Source of the DNA: Sphingomonas kyeonggiensis
GTDB lineage: Bacteria; Pseudomonadota; Alphaproteobacteria; Sphingomonadales; Sphingomonadaceae
Length of the DNA: 64,000 nucleotides
Assembly: GCF_014204495.1 (NCBI RefSeq)
Contig: NZ_JACHLN010000001.1
Span: 124,001-188,000 of the forward strand
Direction: 5' to 3'
Part shown: in pieces, positions 51,757 through 62,193 of the stretch
How positions within the stretch are numbered: the first letter of the stretch is position 1
Layout: every line of letters begins with the position of its first letter
Program-made: the position numbers and the translations under genes
Notes under the pieces: generated by a model
Databases searched by the model: none
What the model saw: only the letters and a program-made list of their open reading frames with translations
What the model was told of the DNA's origin: nothing

Positions 51757-54700
51757 TGGGCTTCTCCCGTCGCGGTGGCAGGCGTCTGGGTCGGCTCCGG
51801 CGGGGCTTGCTCGCTCACCCGGCCCCCGCCCCATTTGCGCATCAGCACATAGAAGATCGGGGTGAAGACCAGGCCGAAGATGGTCACGCCGATCATGCCG
51901 AACACCACTGCGGTGCCGAGCGACTGGCGCATCTCCTGGCCCGGGCCGCTGGCGATCGCCAGCGGGATCACGCCGAAGATGAAGGCGAACGAGGTCATCA
52001 GGATCGGACGGAGACGCGAACGGGCCGCGTGGATCGCCGCATCGAACCGGTTCATGCCCTCTTCCTCGCCCTGCTTGGCGAACTCGACGATCAGGATCGC
52101 GTTCTTCGCGGCCAGCGCGATCAGCACGACGAGGCCGACCTGGGTGAGGATGTTGTTGTCCATCCCCCGCAGGTTCACGCCGAGCAATGCCGCGAGGATA
52201 CACATCGGCACGATCAGGATCACCGCCAACGGCAGCGTGAGCGCTTCATATTGCGCCGCCAGCACGAGGAACACGAACACCACGGCGAGGACGAAGATCA
52301 GCGCCGAGGAACTGCCCGCCGCCTTTTGCTGATAGGCAAGGCCGGTCCATTCATAGCCATAGCCCTGCGGCAGCACCTTGGTCGCCATCGCTTCCATCGC
52401 CGCGAGCGCATCGCCCGAGGAGACGCCCGGCGCCGCCTGGCCCTGCAGTTCGACTGCGGGGAGCAGGTTGTAGCGGACCACGCGCGACGATCCGGAATCG
52501 CGCACAAGGTTCGCCACAGCCGAGACCGGCACCATCTGACCGCTCGACGAGCGGACCTGGAGACGGCCGATATCGTCCATCTGGTCGCGGGCGTTCGGCT
52601 CCGCCTGCGCGGTCACGCGGAAGGTGCGGCCGAGCAGGTTGAAGTCGTTGACGTAGGTCGAGCCGATATAGGTGCCGATCGCGTCGAACACCTGGCTGGG
52701 CTGCACGCCGAGCAGCTGTGCCTTGTCGCGGTCGACATCGGCACGGATCTTCGGCGTTGCGGTGTTGAACAGCGAGAAGACCTGGCTGACCTTATGCTCC
52801 TGCATCGCGGCGCCCATCATCGCGCCGGTCGCGCCCTCGAGCCCGCGCCAGCCGCCATTGGCCGACTTGTCCTCGACCATCATCACGAAACCCGAGCCGT
52901 TGCCGAGACCCTGCACCGCGGGCGGTGCGATCATGAAGATGTTGGCACCGCTGATCTGCGCACCGATCGCGCCGGTGAGCTGGCCGGCCAGCGCTTCCGC
53001 GCTCTGCTTCTTGCCGCGCTCGGACCAGTCCTTGAGCTTGATGAAGATCACGCCCGCGTTCGACGCCTGGCTGAAGCTCGCGCCGTCGAGGCCGGCGAAA
53101 GCCGCACCGTCGATCACGCCATCGGTCTTGGCGGCGATGTCATAGGCCTTGGCGACGACTTCGCTGGTGCGGTCGAGCGACGAGCCCGGCGGCAGCTGGA
53201 CGACACCGATCAGGAAGCCCTGATCCTGCTCGGGGATGAAGCCCGTCGGCGTGGCGGTCAGGCGCCAGCCGGTGAGCGCCAGCAGGCCCGCATAGATGAT
53301 CATCATGATCAGGCCCATGCGGATCAGGCGGCTGGTCACATGCCCATAGCGATCCGACAGCCAGTCGAAGCCCTGGTTGAACTTCTCGGCGCCGACCTTG
53401 ATCGGGCGCATCCAGCGCGGACCCTTGTTCGCATCCATATGCTCGTGCGGCTTGAGCAGCAGCGCGGCAAGGGCCGGCGACAGGGTGAGCGAGACGAGCA
53501 GCGAGATCGCCGAGGCCGCGGCGATCGTCACCGCGAACTGGCGGTAGAAGATGCCTGGGATGCCGCCGACCATCGCGGTCGGGATGAACACCGAGACGAG
53601 CACCAGGCCGATCGCGACCAGCGCGCCCGACACTTCCCGCATCGTAAGATGCGCGGCCTCGCGCGGGCTCTTGCCCTCGCGGATATGCTTTTCCACCGCC
53701 TCGACCACGACGATCGCGTCGTCGACCACGATGCCCACGGCGAGCACGAGCGCGAAGAGCGAAAGCGAGTTGATCGAGAAGCCGAGCGCGAGCTGCACCG
53801 CGAAGGTGCCGACCAGTGCGATCGGGATGGCGACGATCGGGATCACCGCCGCGCGCCAGGTCTGGAGGAAGATCAGCACGACGACGACGACGAGGACGAC
53901 CGCTTCGAACAGCGTGTGCTGCACGGCCTCCACCGAGGCCGAGACATATTCGGTCGGGTTGTAGGGGATGCTGTACTGCAGACCGGCCGGGAAGTCCTTC
54001 TTGAGGACGTCCATTTCCTTCAGCACGAGCTCCGCTGCGTTGAGCGAATTGGCGCCCGGCTGCTGGACGATCGCGAGCGCGATGCCGCGCTTGCCGCCGA
54101 ACGAACCCTGGATCGAATAGTCCTGGCTGCCCAGCTCGACCCGCGCGACGTCACCCAGCTTGGTGAGCGCGGCGCCCGAGGGATCGGACTTGATAACGAT
54201 GTTCGTGAACTGCTCGACGCTGGCGAGACGGCCCTGCACATCGACCGGCACTTCGAACGAAGGCTTGTCCTTGCCCGAGGGCGACGAGCCGAGCGCACCG
54301 CCCGCGGTCTGGACGTTCTGCGCCTGCAGTGCGGCGATGATCTCCGAGGAGGTCAGGTTGCGCGCGGCTGCCTTGTCCGGATCGATCCAGACGCGCATCG
54401 AATAGTTGCCGCCGCCGAAGATCTGCACCGAGCCGACGCCTTCGAGGCGCAACAGCCGGTCGCGGATCACCGTGTTGGCGTAGTTGCCCATATAGTCGAC
54501 GTCGAGGCTGTTGTCGGGCGAGGTCAGCGCCACGATCATCAGGAAGCCCGATTCCTGCTTGTTCACCGTCACGCCGATCTGGCGGACCTGCTCGGGCAGG
54601 CGCGGCAGCGCGAGGTTGACGCGGTTCTGCACCAGCACCTGCGCGGCATCGAGATCGGTGCCGGGCTTGAAGGTGACGGTGATCTGGCCCGCGCCCTGGG

Positions 54701-55007
54701 TGGAGGACGAGCTCATGTAGAGCATGCCCTCGACGCCGTTGATCTCCTGTTCCAGCGGCGCGGCGACCGTCTCGGCGATGATCTCCGGCGAGGCGCCGGC
54801 ATAGGCGGCCTGGACCGAGATCGTCGGGGGGGCGATCTCCGGATACTGCGACAGCGGCAGCAGCGGATAGCAGAAGGCGCCGATCAGGGTGATGAACACC
54901 GAGATCACGGCGGCGAAGATCGGCCGCTCGATGAAGAAGCTCGAGAAGCCGCGATGCTCAGTCGGCGGCCCGGACGGGGCTGCCGTTGTGGCCTGGTTGT
55001 CACTCAT
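51753..55007 (-). CDS. RND efflux inner-membrane transporter (HAE1/AcrB type)
   Basis: 1,084 residues. Proton-driven tripartite pump subunit. Helix 4 carries the paired Asp of the proton path in AVGIVVDDAIVVVEAVEKHI; further signs are the N-terminal FIERPIFAAVISVFITLIGA, the two large periplasmic loops and the C-terminal FTPIFYVLMRKW. Substrates are probably hydrophobic drugs; not predictable from sequence. Second gene of the efflux operon, 11 nt after the adaptor gene. Confidence 0.95.
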   Translation of the reverse strand: MSDNQATTAAPSGPPTEHRGFSSFFIERPIFAAVISVFITLIGAFCYPLLPLSQYPEIAPPTISVQAAYAGASPEIIAETVAAPLEQEINGVEGMLYMSSSSTQGAGQITVTFKPGTDLDAAQVLVQNRVNLALPRLPEQVRQIGVTVNKQESGFLMIVALTSPDNSLDVDYMGNYANTVIRDRLLRLEGVGSVQIFGGGNYSMRVWIDPDKAAARNLTSSEIIAALQAQNVQTAGGALGSSPSGKDKPSFEVPVDVQGRLASVEQFTNIVIKSDPSGAALTKLGDVARVELGSQDYSIQGSFGGKRGIALAIVQQPGANSLNAAELVLKEMDVLKKDFPAGLQYSIPYNPTEYVSASVEAVQHTLFEAVVLVVVVVLIFLQTWRAAVIPIVAIPIALVGTFAVQLALGFSINSLSLFALVLAVGIVVDDAIVVVEAVEKHIREGKSPREAAHLTMREVSGALVAIGLVLVSVFIPTAMVGGIPGIFYRQFAVTIAAASAISLLVSLTLSPALAALLLKPHEHMDANKGPRWMRPIKVGAEKFNQGFDWLSDRYGHVTSRLIRMGLIMMIIYAGLLALTGWRLTATPTGFIPEQDQGFLIGVVQLPPGSSLDRTSEVVAKAYDIAAKTDGVIDGAAFAGLDGASFSQASNAGVIFIKLKDWSERGKKQSAEALAGQLTGAIGAQISGANIFMIAPPAVQGLGNGSGFVMMVEDKSANGGWRGLEGATGAMMGAAMQEHKVSQVFSLFNTATPKIRADVDRDKAQLLGVQPSQVFDAIGTYIGSTYVNDFNLLGRTFRVTAQAEPNARDQMDDIGRLQVRSSSGQMVPVSAVANLVRDSGSSRVVRYNLLPAVELQGQAAPGVSSGDALAAMEAMATKVLPQGYGYEWTGLAYQQKAAGSSSALIFVLAVVFVFLVLAAQYEALTLPLAVILIVPMCILAALLGVNLRGMDNNILTQVGLVVLIALAAKNAILIVEFAKQGEEEGMNRFDAAIHAARSRLRPILMTSFAFIFGVIPLAIASGPGQEMRQSLGTAVVFGMIGVTIFGLVFTPIFYVLMRKWGGGRVSEQAPPEPTQTPATATGEAQ

Positions 55008-55018
55008 CGACCCGTTCC

Positions 55019-56203
55019 TCAGCGCTTGTTCGCGGGCTGGGCGGCGTAGTCAGGCGCGTCGTTGGGGCCCTTGGCGGGAGGCGCCGCTTCCTTGACCTGG
55101 CCCGGCTGCGGCGTGACCTTCACGCCCGGACGGGCGCGCTGGGCGCCGTCGATGACCACGCGGTCGTCCTTGTTCAGGCCCGAGCGGATCACGCGCAGGC
55201 TGCCCTGGAGCGGGCCGGTCTGCACCGGACGCGCGGTCACCGTGTTGGTCTTGTCGACGACGAACACGATCTGGCGGGCCGCATCGGCCATGATCGCCGT
55301 GTCGGGGACCAGCATCGCCGGATAGGGCTTGGACGCCTCGAGACGGGCCGAGCCGAACATGCCGGCCTTCAGGAAGCCGCCCGGATTGGCGATGACCGCA
55401 CGGGCGCGGATCGTGCCGGCACCGGCATCGAGCGCGTTGTCGACGAAGTCGATCGTGCCGTTATGCGTATAGTCGCTCTCGTCCGAGAGCTTGACCTTGA
55501 TCGGGGTGCCGTTCTGGGTGCCCGACCCGTCACGCTGGTACTTGAGCAGCAGCGCTTCCGAGCCCTGGAACACGAAATGGACCGGATCGACCGAAACGAT
55601 CGTGGTCAGCACGGTCTGGTCGGTCGCGACGGTGTTGCCGACATCGACCTTGCGCTCCGAGATGCGGCCGCTGATCGGCGCAACGACCCGGGTGAAGCCG
55701 AGATCGAGCTGGCGGGCGCGGAGATTGGCTTCGGCAGCGGCGACCTGCGCGCTACCCGAGCGCAGCGCGGCGCGGCGCTGCTCCAGCTCTTCCTGGCTGG
55801 CGGCGCGCTGCGCGACCAGCGCTTCCGAGCGGGCATATTCGGTCTGCGCGTTGGCGAGCGTCGCCTTTGCCTGGGCGACCTGGGCCGCAGCCTGGGCGAC
55901 GGCGGCCTGGGCCGGGCGCGGATCGATGGTGAAGAGCAGCTGGCCCTTGCGGACATACTGGCCATCCTTGAACCAGATGCCCTGCAGATAGCCCGTGGCG
56001 CGCGGACGCACCTCGACGCTCTGGATCGCCTCGAAGCGGCCGACGAACTCGTCCCAGTCGACGACGTCGCGCACCAGCGGGGCGGCGACGGTCACGGGCG
56101 GGGCACCCTGCTGGGGCGGCTGCGCACCGCCTCCACCGCAGCCGGAAAGGACAAGCGCGGCTGCAAGAGCCGGGATGAGCAGCTGACGGTTCTTCGAGTG
56201 CAT
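55019..56203 (-). CDS. RND efflux periplasmic adaptor lipoprotein (AcrA type)
   Basis: 394 residues. Lipobox LVLSGC, then EFVGRFEAIQSVEVRPRATG (biotinyl-lipoyl-like start), a helical hairpin (AAVAQAAAQVAQAKATLANA, SQEELEQRRAALRSGSAQV), VVAPISGRISERKVDVGNTV, and a beta-barrel and membrane-proximal end. First gene of the efflux operon. Divergent from the TetR gene across a 171-bp gap holding a nested palindrome. Confidence 0.94.
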   Translation of the reverse strand: MHSKNRQLLIPALAAALVLSGCGGGGAQPPQQGAPPVTVAAPLVRDVVDWDEFVGRFEAIQSVEVRPRATGYLQGIWFKDGQYVRKGQLLFTIDPRPAQAAVAQAAAQVAQAKATLANAQTEYARSEALVAQRAASQEELEQRRAALRSGSAQVAAAEANLRARQLDLGFTRVVAPISGRISERKVDVGNTVATDQTVLTTIVSVDPVHFVFQGSEALLLKYQRDGSGTQNGTPIKVKLSDESDYTHNGTIDFVDNALDAGAGTIRARAVIANPGGFLKAGMFGSARLEASKPYPAMLVPDTAIMADAARQIVFVVDKTNTVTARPVQTGPLQGSLRVIRSGLNKDDRVVIDGAQRARPGVKVTPQPGQVKEAAPPAKGPNDAPDYAAQPANKR

Positions 56204-56307
56204 TTTCGATCCCTAAATCCGTGCCTCTGGCCGGACATCCTCCGCGGCGTCGTTGCTCGAAACGAACGACTTCCGATTTGGTCCCGCTAAGCGGGTTCAG
56301 GGAACTT

Positions 56308-56343
56308 GTCAACGAGTGATGACATATGTCCACAGCGGTTGAC
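56308..56343. promoter_or_regulatory. Nested 36-bp palindrome between efflux operon and TetR gene
   Basis: GTCAAC-N7-GACATATGTC-N7-GTTGAC. The inner 10 bp are a perfect palindrome and the outer 6-bp arms are exactly equidistant (12 bp) from the same centre (56325/56326). This is a strong candidate binding site for the TetR protein, which would control both directions. Confidence 0.65.
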
Positions 56344-56374
56344 TATGTTCACCGCCATGTTAGGGAAACTGTCC

Positions 56375-56974
56375 ATGATCCCACCGGTTCCGTCGCGGCA
56401 TCGCAATGCCGTTGCGACGCGCCAGGCAATTCTCGCCTCGGCCCGGAAGCATTTCGCGCGCGAGAATTACGAGAATGTCGGTCTGCGCGAGATCGCGGGC
56501 GATGCCGGCGTCGATCCCGCATTGGTCAGTCGCTATTTCGGCAGCAAGGAAGCGCTGTTCCGCGAGACGCTGCGCGATGACGACGAGAAGGACATCATGG
56601 ACGGGGCGACGCGCGAGACGCTTGCCCAGCATTTCGCCGATCTCTTCCTCGAAAAGGATGACGCGCCGCCGGGCGAGCGCGACATCCATATCGAGCGCAT
56701 CCTGATTCTGCTCCATTCGATCGGCTCGCCCAAGGCCGGGCAGATCATCCGCGACGCGGTGCAGGCGGATATCCTCGACCCCGTTTCCCAGGAACTGGTC
56801 GGCCAGGATACCGAGATGCGCGCGGCGATGGCACTTGCGGTGCTGATGGGCATGGGCATCATGCACAACATGCTCTCGATCGACACGCTTGAATGCACGC
56901 CCGAAGAGGATGCCCGCTTCGAGAAGCGCCTGACGCGGATCTTCGCCGCCGCGCTGGAGCCGATGGACGACTGA
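56375..56974 (+). CDS. TetR/AcrR-family regulator of the efflux operon
   Basis: 199 residues from ATG 56375 (AGGGAAA 8 nt upstream). An earlier in-frame start at 56306 would place coding sequence over the palindrome. HTH: RQAILASARKHFARENYENV then GLREIAGDAGVDPALVSRYFG. The ligand-binding part is all-helical. Divergent from the pump genes, so probably their repressor. dinB follows 1 nt downstream, so the two share a transcript. Confidence 0.9.
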   Translation: MIPPVPSRHRNAVATRQAILASARKHFARENYENVGLREIAGDAGVDPALVSRYFGSKEALFRETLRDDDEKDIMDGATRETLAQHFADLFLEKDDAPPGERDIHIERILILLHSIGSPKAGQIIRDAVQADILDPVSQELVGQDTEMRAAMALAVLMGMGIMHNMLSIDTLECTPEEDARFEKRLTRIFAAALEPMDD

Positions 56975-56975
56975 C

Positions 56976-58043
56976 ATGACCGCGTCGCCGGTCCGCAAGA
57001 TCATCCATGTCGACATGGATGCCTTTTACGCATCGGTGGAGCAGCGCGACGATCCCACGCTGAAGGGCAAGCCGGTTGCGGTAGGCTATGCCGCGGCGCG
57101 CGGCGTGGTGGCGGCGGCAAGCTATGAGGCGCGCAAGTTCGGCGTGCGCAGCGCCCTGCCCTCGGTCACCGCATTGCGGCGCTGCCCCGAGCTGGTATTC
57201 GTCAAGCCGCGCTTCGATGTCTATCGCGCGGTCTCGAAGCAGATCCATGCGATCTTCGCCGACTATACGCCGATCATCCAGCCGCTCTCGCTCGACGAAG
57301 CCTATCTCGACGTGACCGCCAATCTACGCGGCATCGAGACCGCCTGGGCGACCGCCAAGGAGATCCGCGCGCGCATCCTCGAGGAGACCGGGCTAACCGC
57401 CTCGGCCGGGATCTCGTACAACAAGTTCCTCGCCAAGCTCGCCTCGGACCAGCGCAAGCCCAATGGCCAGTTCGCGGTGACGCCGGACATGGGCGCGGCC
57501 TGGGTCGAGACGCTGCCGGTCAAGCGCTTCCACGGCGTTGGCCCCGTCACCGCGAAGAAGATGCAGGGGCTCGGCATCGAGACCGGCGCGGACCTGCGTG
57601 CCAAGTCGATCGAGTTCCTGCGCGCCCATTTCGGAAGCTCGGCCGAATGGTATCACGCGATCGCCCGCGGCGAGGACGACCGGCCCGTCGATGCCGAGCG
57701 CATCCGCAAGTCCTCAGGCTCGGAGACCACCTTCAACACCGACCTGACGGGCAATGAAGAGATCGAGGCCGGCGTGCTGGAAATGGCCGAGGATGTCTGG
57801 GCCTGGTGCGAGAAGGCCCAGGAGTTCGGCCGCACCGTCACCGTGAAGGTGAAGTACGCCGATTTCCAGATCATCACCCGCAGCCGCAGCCTGACCGCCG
57901 GCCTGGTCGACCGCCGCGAGGCGCTGCGCGACATGAGCCTGTCACTGATCCGCTCGGTGCTGCCCACGCCCAAGGGGATAAGGCTAGTGGGCGTGACGGT
58001 GTCGAACTTCGAGGAGCGGCTTGGCGACGAGCTGCCGTTCTAG
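56976..58043 (+). CDS. dinB: DNA polymerase IV (Y family)
   Basis: 355 residues, starting 1 nt after the tetR stop. Catalytic acidic motifs HVDMDAFYASVEQRDDP (Asp pair) and SLDEAYLDVT; thumb helix-hairpin-helix region VGPVTAKKMQGLGIETGADL; little-finger domain about 240-350 ending in EERLGDELPF. The ending is not the canonical beta-clamp motif QLVLGL. Translesion synthesis; co-transcription with tetR would link mutagenesis to the efflux signal, an inference. Confidence 0.95.
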   Translation: MTASPVRKIIHVDMDAFYASVEQRDDPTLKGKPVAVGYAAARGVVAAASYEARKFGVRSALPSVTALRRCPELVFVKPRFDVYRAVSKQIHAIFADYTPIIQPLSLDEAYLDVTANLRGIETAWATAKEIRARILEETGLTASAGISYNKFLAKLASDQRKPNGQFAVTPDMGAAWVETLPVKRFHGVGPVTAKKMQGLGIETGADLRAKSIEFLRAHFGSSAEWYHAIARGEDDRPVDAERIRKSSGSETTFNTDLTGNEEIEAGVLEMAEDVWAWCEKAQEFGRTVTVKVKYADFQIITRSRSLTAGLVDRREALRDMSLSLIRSVLPTPKGIRLVGVTVSNFEERLGDELPF

Positions 58044-58062
58044 GCCTCAAGGGAGAGCCCAT

Positions 58063-58350
58063 ATGACCGATCTACGCAGCGCGCTCGAGAAGGCATCCCG
58101 CCAACGCCTGCTTCATTATCTTGCTCGTTCCATTCACGGCTTCACGATCATGGCCAGAGATCCGGATGCAAGCGACGCAGCCCGTAAGGATATCAACAAC
58201 CGCATCCACTATCTTGCCGGCCACCTGATGAAGCTGATCGATCCAGAATCCCCGTTGAACGAATGGAATCTAGACGGGATCGTCGAACATGCATCGAAGC
58301 TCAATGCCCGCCTTGCGGAGGATAATCTCCTGGCGCTCATGGCTGTATAA
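58063..58350 (+). CDS. Small helical hypothetical protein, 95 aa
   Basis: Starts at ATG 58063 after AAGGGAGAGCCC, 19 nt downstream of dinB, so likely in the same operon. Mostly helical (LRSALEKASRQRLLHYLARS; NNRIHYLAGHLMKLIDPES). Codon use is less GC-rich than in neighbouring genes (for example AATCCCCG, GATCCAGAATCC), which may indicate recent acquisition or a weakly expressed gene. No family recognised. Confidence 0.65.
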   Translation: MTDLRSALEKASRQRLLHYLARSIHGFTIMARDPDASDAARKDINNRIHYLAGHLMKLIDPESPLNEWNLDGIVEHASKLNARLAEDNLLALMAV

Positions 58351-58359
58351 CAAGCCCGG

Positions 58360-60543
58360 CTATTCCCCCGGCCGGTACACCCGCTCGACATGCCCCTTCA
58401 GATCCTCGGGGTAGAAATAGACCGGCCGCAAATCCCCCTCCGCATAGCGTTCGGCCTGGTCCTTGAAGTGCTTCGACTCCGGATGCCCGCTCTCGCCGCC
58501 GGCGGTCACCGCCCAGGCGCGTACCTTCGGCCCGAACTCCACCGTCGCGACGAAGCTGTTGCCGAGCGTGCCGTAATAGCGCTTGGTCCCCGGCCAGTGC
58601 TTGGCGCCGAATGAGGCGAGCGAACCCCATTGCGCCGAGGTGAAGGGCACCGGGATGCTCGGCTTCGCATCGTCGAACTTCTGGGCGATCGCGCCGTCGT
58701 TCCGCTGGAAGCGGTTGATCTCGCCCCAGGGCACCTGCCAGCCACCGAAATCCTGGGTGAGGCGGTCGACCGCCGAGGCCAGCGCGTCGATCCGCTGCGC
58801 ATCGGTGGCGCGCTCCGCCATCCAGTCCCATACCGACAGCCCTGCTTCCCTGGCCGGCGCTGCCGAGGGCGCCCATAGCGCCTCGCCCCAGAACACCGCG
58901 AGCGATGTCGCCCTGGAATCGGCGCCCCAGCGCCGGTCCCAGCCCTTCAATAGCGCCACCGGCTCGGCAAGCCTGGCCTTGCGGGCATCCCCCTCGGGCA
59001 ACTTCTCCCAGGCCGATATCAGTCCCGGCAGCAGCCGGTCGAAGGCGGGCAGGAAGCTGTCATAAGCCGCCTGGCGCAGCGTCTCCGGCGTAAAGTCGCG
59101 CCGTGCGTTCAGCACCCGCAGCGCATGCGCGCCGCGCGGGTTCTCGCCCGCCTGGTCGAAATAGCGCGGATAGTCCGCCGCCTTCGGACTGTCGGCGCCG
59201 GCCGCGGTCCAGGGCCAGTTGTTCGTGTTGAAGGCCCAGCCGTTTCGCGGGTTCACTACCTGCGGCAGGCTGGCAAGGCTGTGCAGCCCCCGCCAGTCGG
59301 TCGCCGGATCGCTGCCGTCGACCGGCTTGCGATAATCGAAGCGATTGTCGCGCACCGGCATGAACTGCGGCATCAGGAACGCGATATCGCCCTTGGAATC
59401 GGCGAACAGCGTATTGTTCGAGCTGTTGGCCTTGAGCGCCGCGACGTTCAGGAAACTGGCATAGTCGCCGGCCTTGGTCCGCAGGAAGCTCTGCTGCAGC
59501 GCCTCGACCGGCTTGTTCATCAGCGACACCGCGATCCACTTGCCATCCGCTTCGCGCACGACCGGCCCGTGATGCGTCGAATAAGTGATGAAGCTACGCC
59601 GTCCCTGCTCCCCGTCCGCCATACGATAGGCGATGGTGATCGGCCTGACCGTTATCCGCCGCTTCTCGCCCCCGTAGAGATAGAAGAGCTCCTTCTCCCA
59701 ACCGCCTCGATCGACGGTCTCCGCGAACTCATCGACATTGTCGACGCCGCTCGAGGTGTGCATCCAGCCGGCCCTGGCATTGAACCCCTGGTAGATGAAG
59801 AACTGCCCCCAGGTCGCCGCGCCATAGGCATTCAACCCCTCCCCGCTCGTCACCTGCTGTTCCGAGCGGAAGAAGAAGCTGGTGTGCGGGTTGATCAGCA
59901 GCAGCGCATGGCCGTTCTTCGTGTGGCCCGGCGCGATGGCGAAGCCGTTCGAGCCCTTGGGCTCCTTGTAGAGCAGGTCCTTCTCGGCATCGGTCATCGC
60001 CAGCTTCTGCTTGCCGTAGAACGCCTCGAGCTGGCTGAGCGGCACCCGCTCGATATCGCCGCCGATGCTGCCCTCGGAGAAGCTCAGCGCCATCCATGGC
60101 TCGAACCGGGTGAGCACGCGAGGCTTCACCTCGGGATGCGTGGCGAGATAATAGTTCAGCCCGTCCGCCCAGGCCCGCATCAGCTTGCGGAGCCATTCGG
60201 GGCTCTTCGCATAGTCCGCCTTCAGCACCTCGGGATCGACGAACAGGCGCTGGCGCAGATCCTGCCAGATCGCACCCTCGCCCTCCGCTTCCGCCAGGCG
60301 CCCGAGGCTGACCAGATAGTTGGTCTCGATCCGGTTGAAGTCGTCCTCGGCCTGGGCATAGATCATCCCGAACACCGCATCGGCGTCGGTCCTGCCGTGA
60401 ATGTGCGCCACGCCCCAGTCATCGCGGGTTATCGTCACCCGCGATGCGGTCGCCTTCCAGCGATCGGCATCGGCCTGCGCATGGGCGGCAGGGACCAATG
60501 GGGTGGAAGCGAGCAATGCGGCGGCGAGGAGCAGGCGAGTCAT
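58360..60543 (-). CDS. Penicillin acylase family (Ntn-hydrolase) protein
   Basis: 727 residues. Signal peptide of about 22 residues (VPAAHAQ). Self-processing Ntn hydrolase: the new N-terminal Ser is S198 in EPKGSNGFAIAPGHTKNG, giving an alpha chain of about 175 residues, a short spacer and a beta chain of about 530. Conserved Asn in NNTLFADSKGDIAF. Such enzymes hydrolyse amides of beta-lactams, N-acyl-homoserine lactones or aculeacin; the substrate here is unknown. Confidence 0.92.
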   Translation of the reverse strand: MTRLLLAAALLASTPLVPAAHAQADADRWKATASRVTITRDDWGVAHIHGRTDADAVFGMIYAQAEDDFNRIETNYLVSLGRLAEAEGEGAIWQDLRQRLFVDPEVLKADYAKSPEWLRKLMRAWADGLNYYLATHPEVKPRVLTRFEPWMALSFSEGSIGGDIERVPLSQLEAFYGKQKLAMTDAEKDLLYKEPKGSNGFAIAPGHTKNGHALLLINPHTSFFFRSEQQVTSGEGLNAYGAATWGQFFIYQGFNARAGWMHTSSGVDNVDEFAETVDRGGWEKELFYLYGGEKRRITVRPITIAYRMADGEQGRRSFITYSTHHGPVVREADGKWIAVSLMNKPVEALQQSFLRTKAGDYASFLNVAALKANSSNNTLFADSKGDIAFLMPQFMPVRDNRFDYRKPVDGSDPATDWRGLHSLASLPQVVNPRNGWAFNTNNWPWTAAGADSPKAADYPRYFDQAGENPRGAHALRVLNARRDFTPETLRQAAYDSFLPAFDRLLPGLISAWEKLPEGDARKARLAEPVALLKGWDRRWGADSRATSLAVFWGEALWAPSAAPAREAGLSVWDWMAERATDAQRIDALASAVDRLTQDFGGWQVPWGEINRFQRNDGAIAQKFDDAKPSIPVPFTSAQWGSLASFGAKHWPGTKRYYGTLGNSFVATVEFGPKVRAWAVTAGGESGHPESKHFKDQAERYAEGDLRPVYFYPEDLKGHVERVYRPGE

Positions 60544-60568
60544 GCGCCCACTCTAGGCCGGCTTTGCC

Positions 60569-61032
60569 TCAGTCCGGAATCGTTTCGATGCCGATGATCT
60601 CGATTGCCGCGGGCTTGCCCGCGAAATCGACCTTCTCGCCTTCCTCCGCGCCGATCAGCGCCTTGGCGAGCGGCGCCTGGAAGGAGAGACGATCCGCCGA
60701 GGGATCCGCCTCGTCATGCCCGACCAGGTCGATCACCCGCTCCTTGCCAGCCATGCGGATCCGCACCCGCGAGCCGATGCCGACCACGCCTTCCTCGGGC
60801 GCCGGCGCGATCTGGGCGGTGGTGCGCCGGGTGTTCCAGTAGCGCAGCTCGCGCTTCAGGCCCTCCAGCACTTCTTCCTCGCCGCCCGCCGCAACCGCGG
60901 CCTCCAGCTCGGCGACCTTCGCCTCGATCAGCGCAAGGCCGCGCGCCGTGACCATGTTGGGTCCCGGCGGCAGCGGCAGCTCGAACTTCGGTTCCTTATG
61001 TTCCTCGTCGCTCTCGCGACGAAACGCGACGC

Positions 61033-61036
<4 letters not shown>
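60569..61036 (-). CDS. GreA/GreB-type transcription elongation factor
   Basis: 155 residues from ATG 61036, which overlaps the aldo/keto reductase stop (ATGA). Coiled-coil N-terminal part (ARGLALIEAKVAELEAAVAA then LEGLKRELRYWNTRRTTAQI) and C-terminal FKBP-like domain (IGSRVRIRMAGKERVIDLVG and SFQAPLAKALIGAEEGEKVD). A 30-residue charged N-terminal extension precedes the coiled coil. Rescues backtracked RNA polymerase by stimulating cleavage. It looks like the extra Gre-like paralogue rather than the main GreA. Confidence 0.88.
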
Positions 61037-62094
<1,058 letters not shown>

Positions 62095-62193
62095 CTGGTC
62101 TCTCCGCATGAACCTTGCGACGCGCCGCGTGGCGCGCATCGGCTTCGCCGCGTCCTATAATGATTCCCGGCCAGCAGTGAAGGATGCGCGTAC

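Noticed and set aside
51756..55049. A 1,097-codon plus-strand frame opposite the RND pump gene
   Set aside because: Antisense to a complete AcrB-type transporter; His/Arg/Asp-rich artefact.
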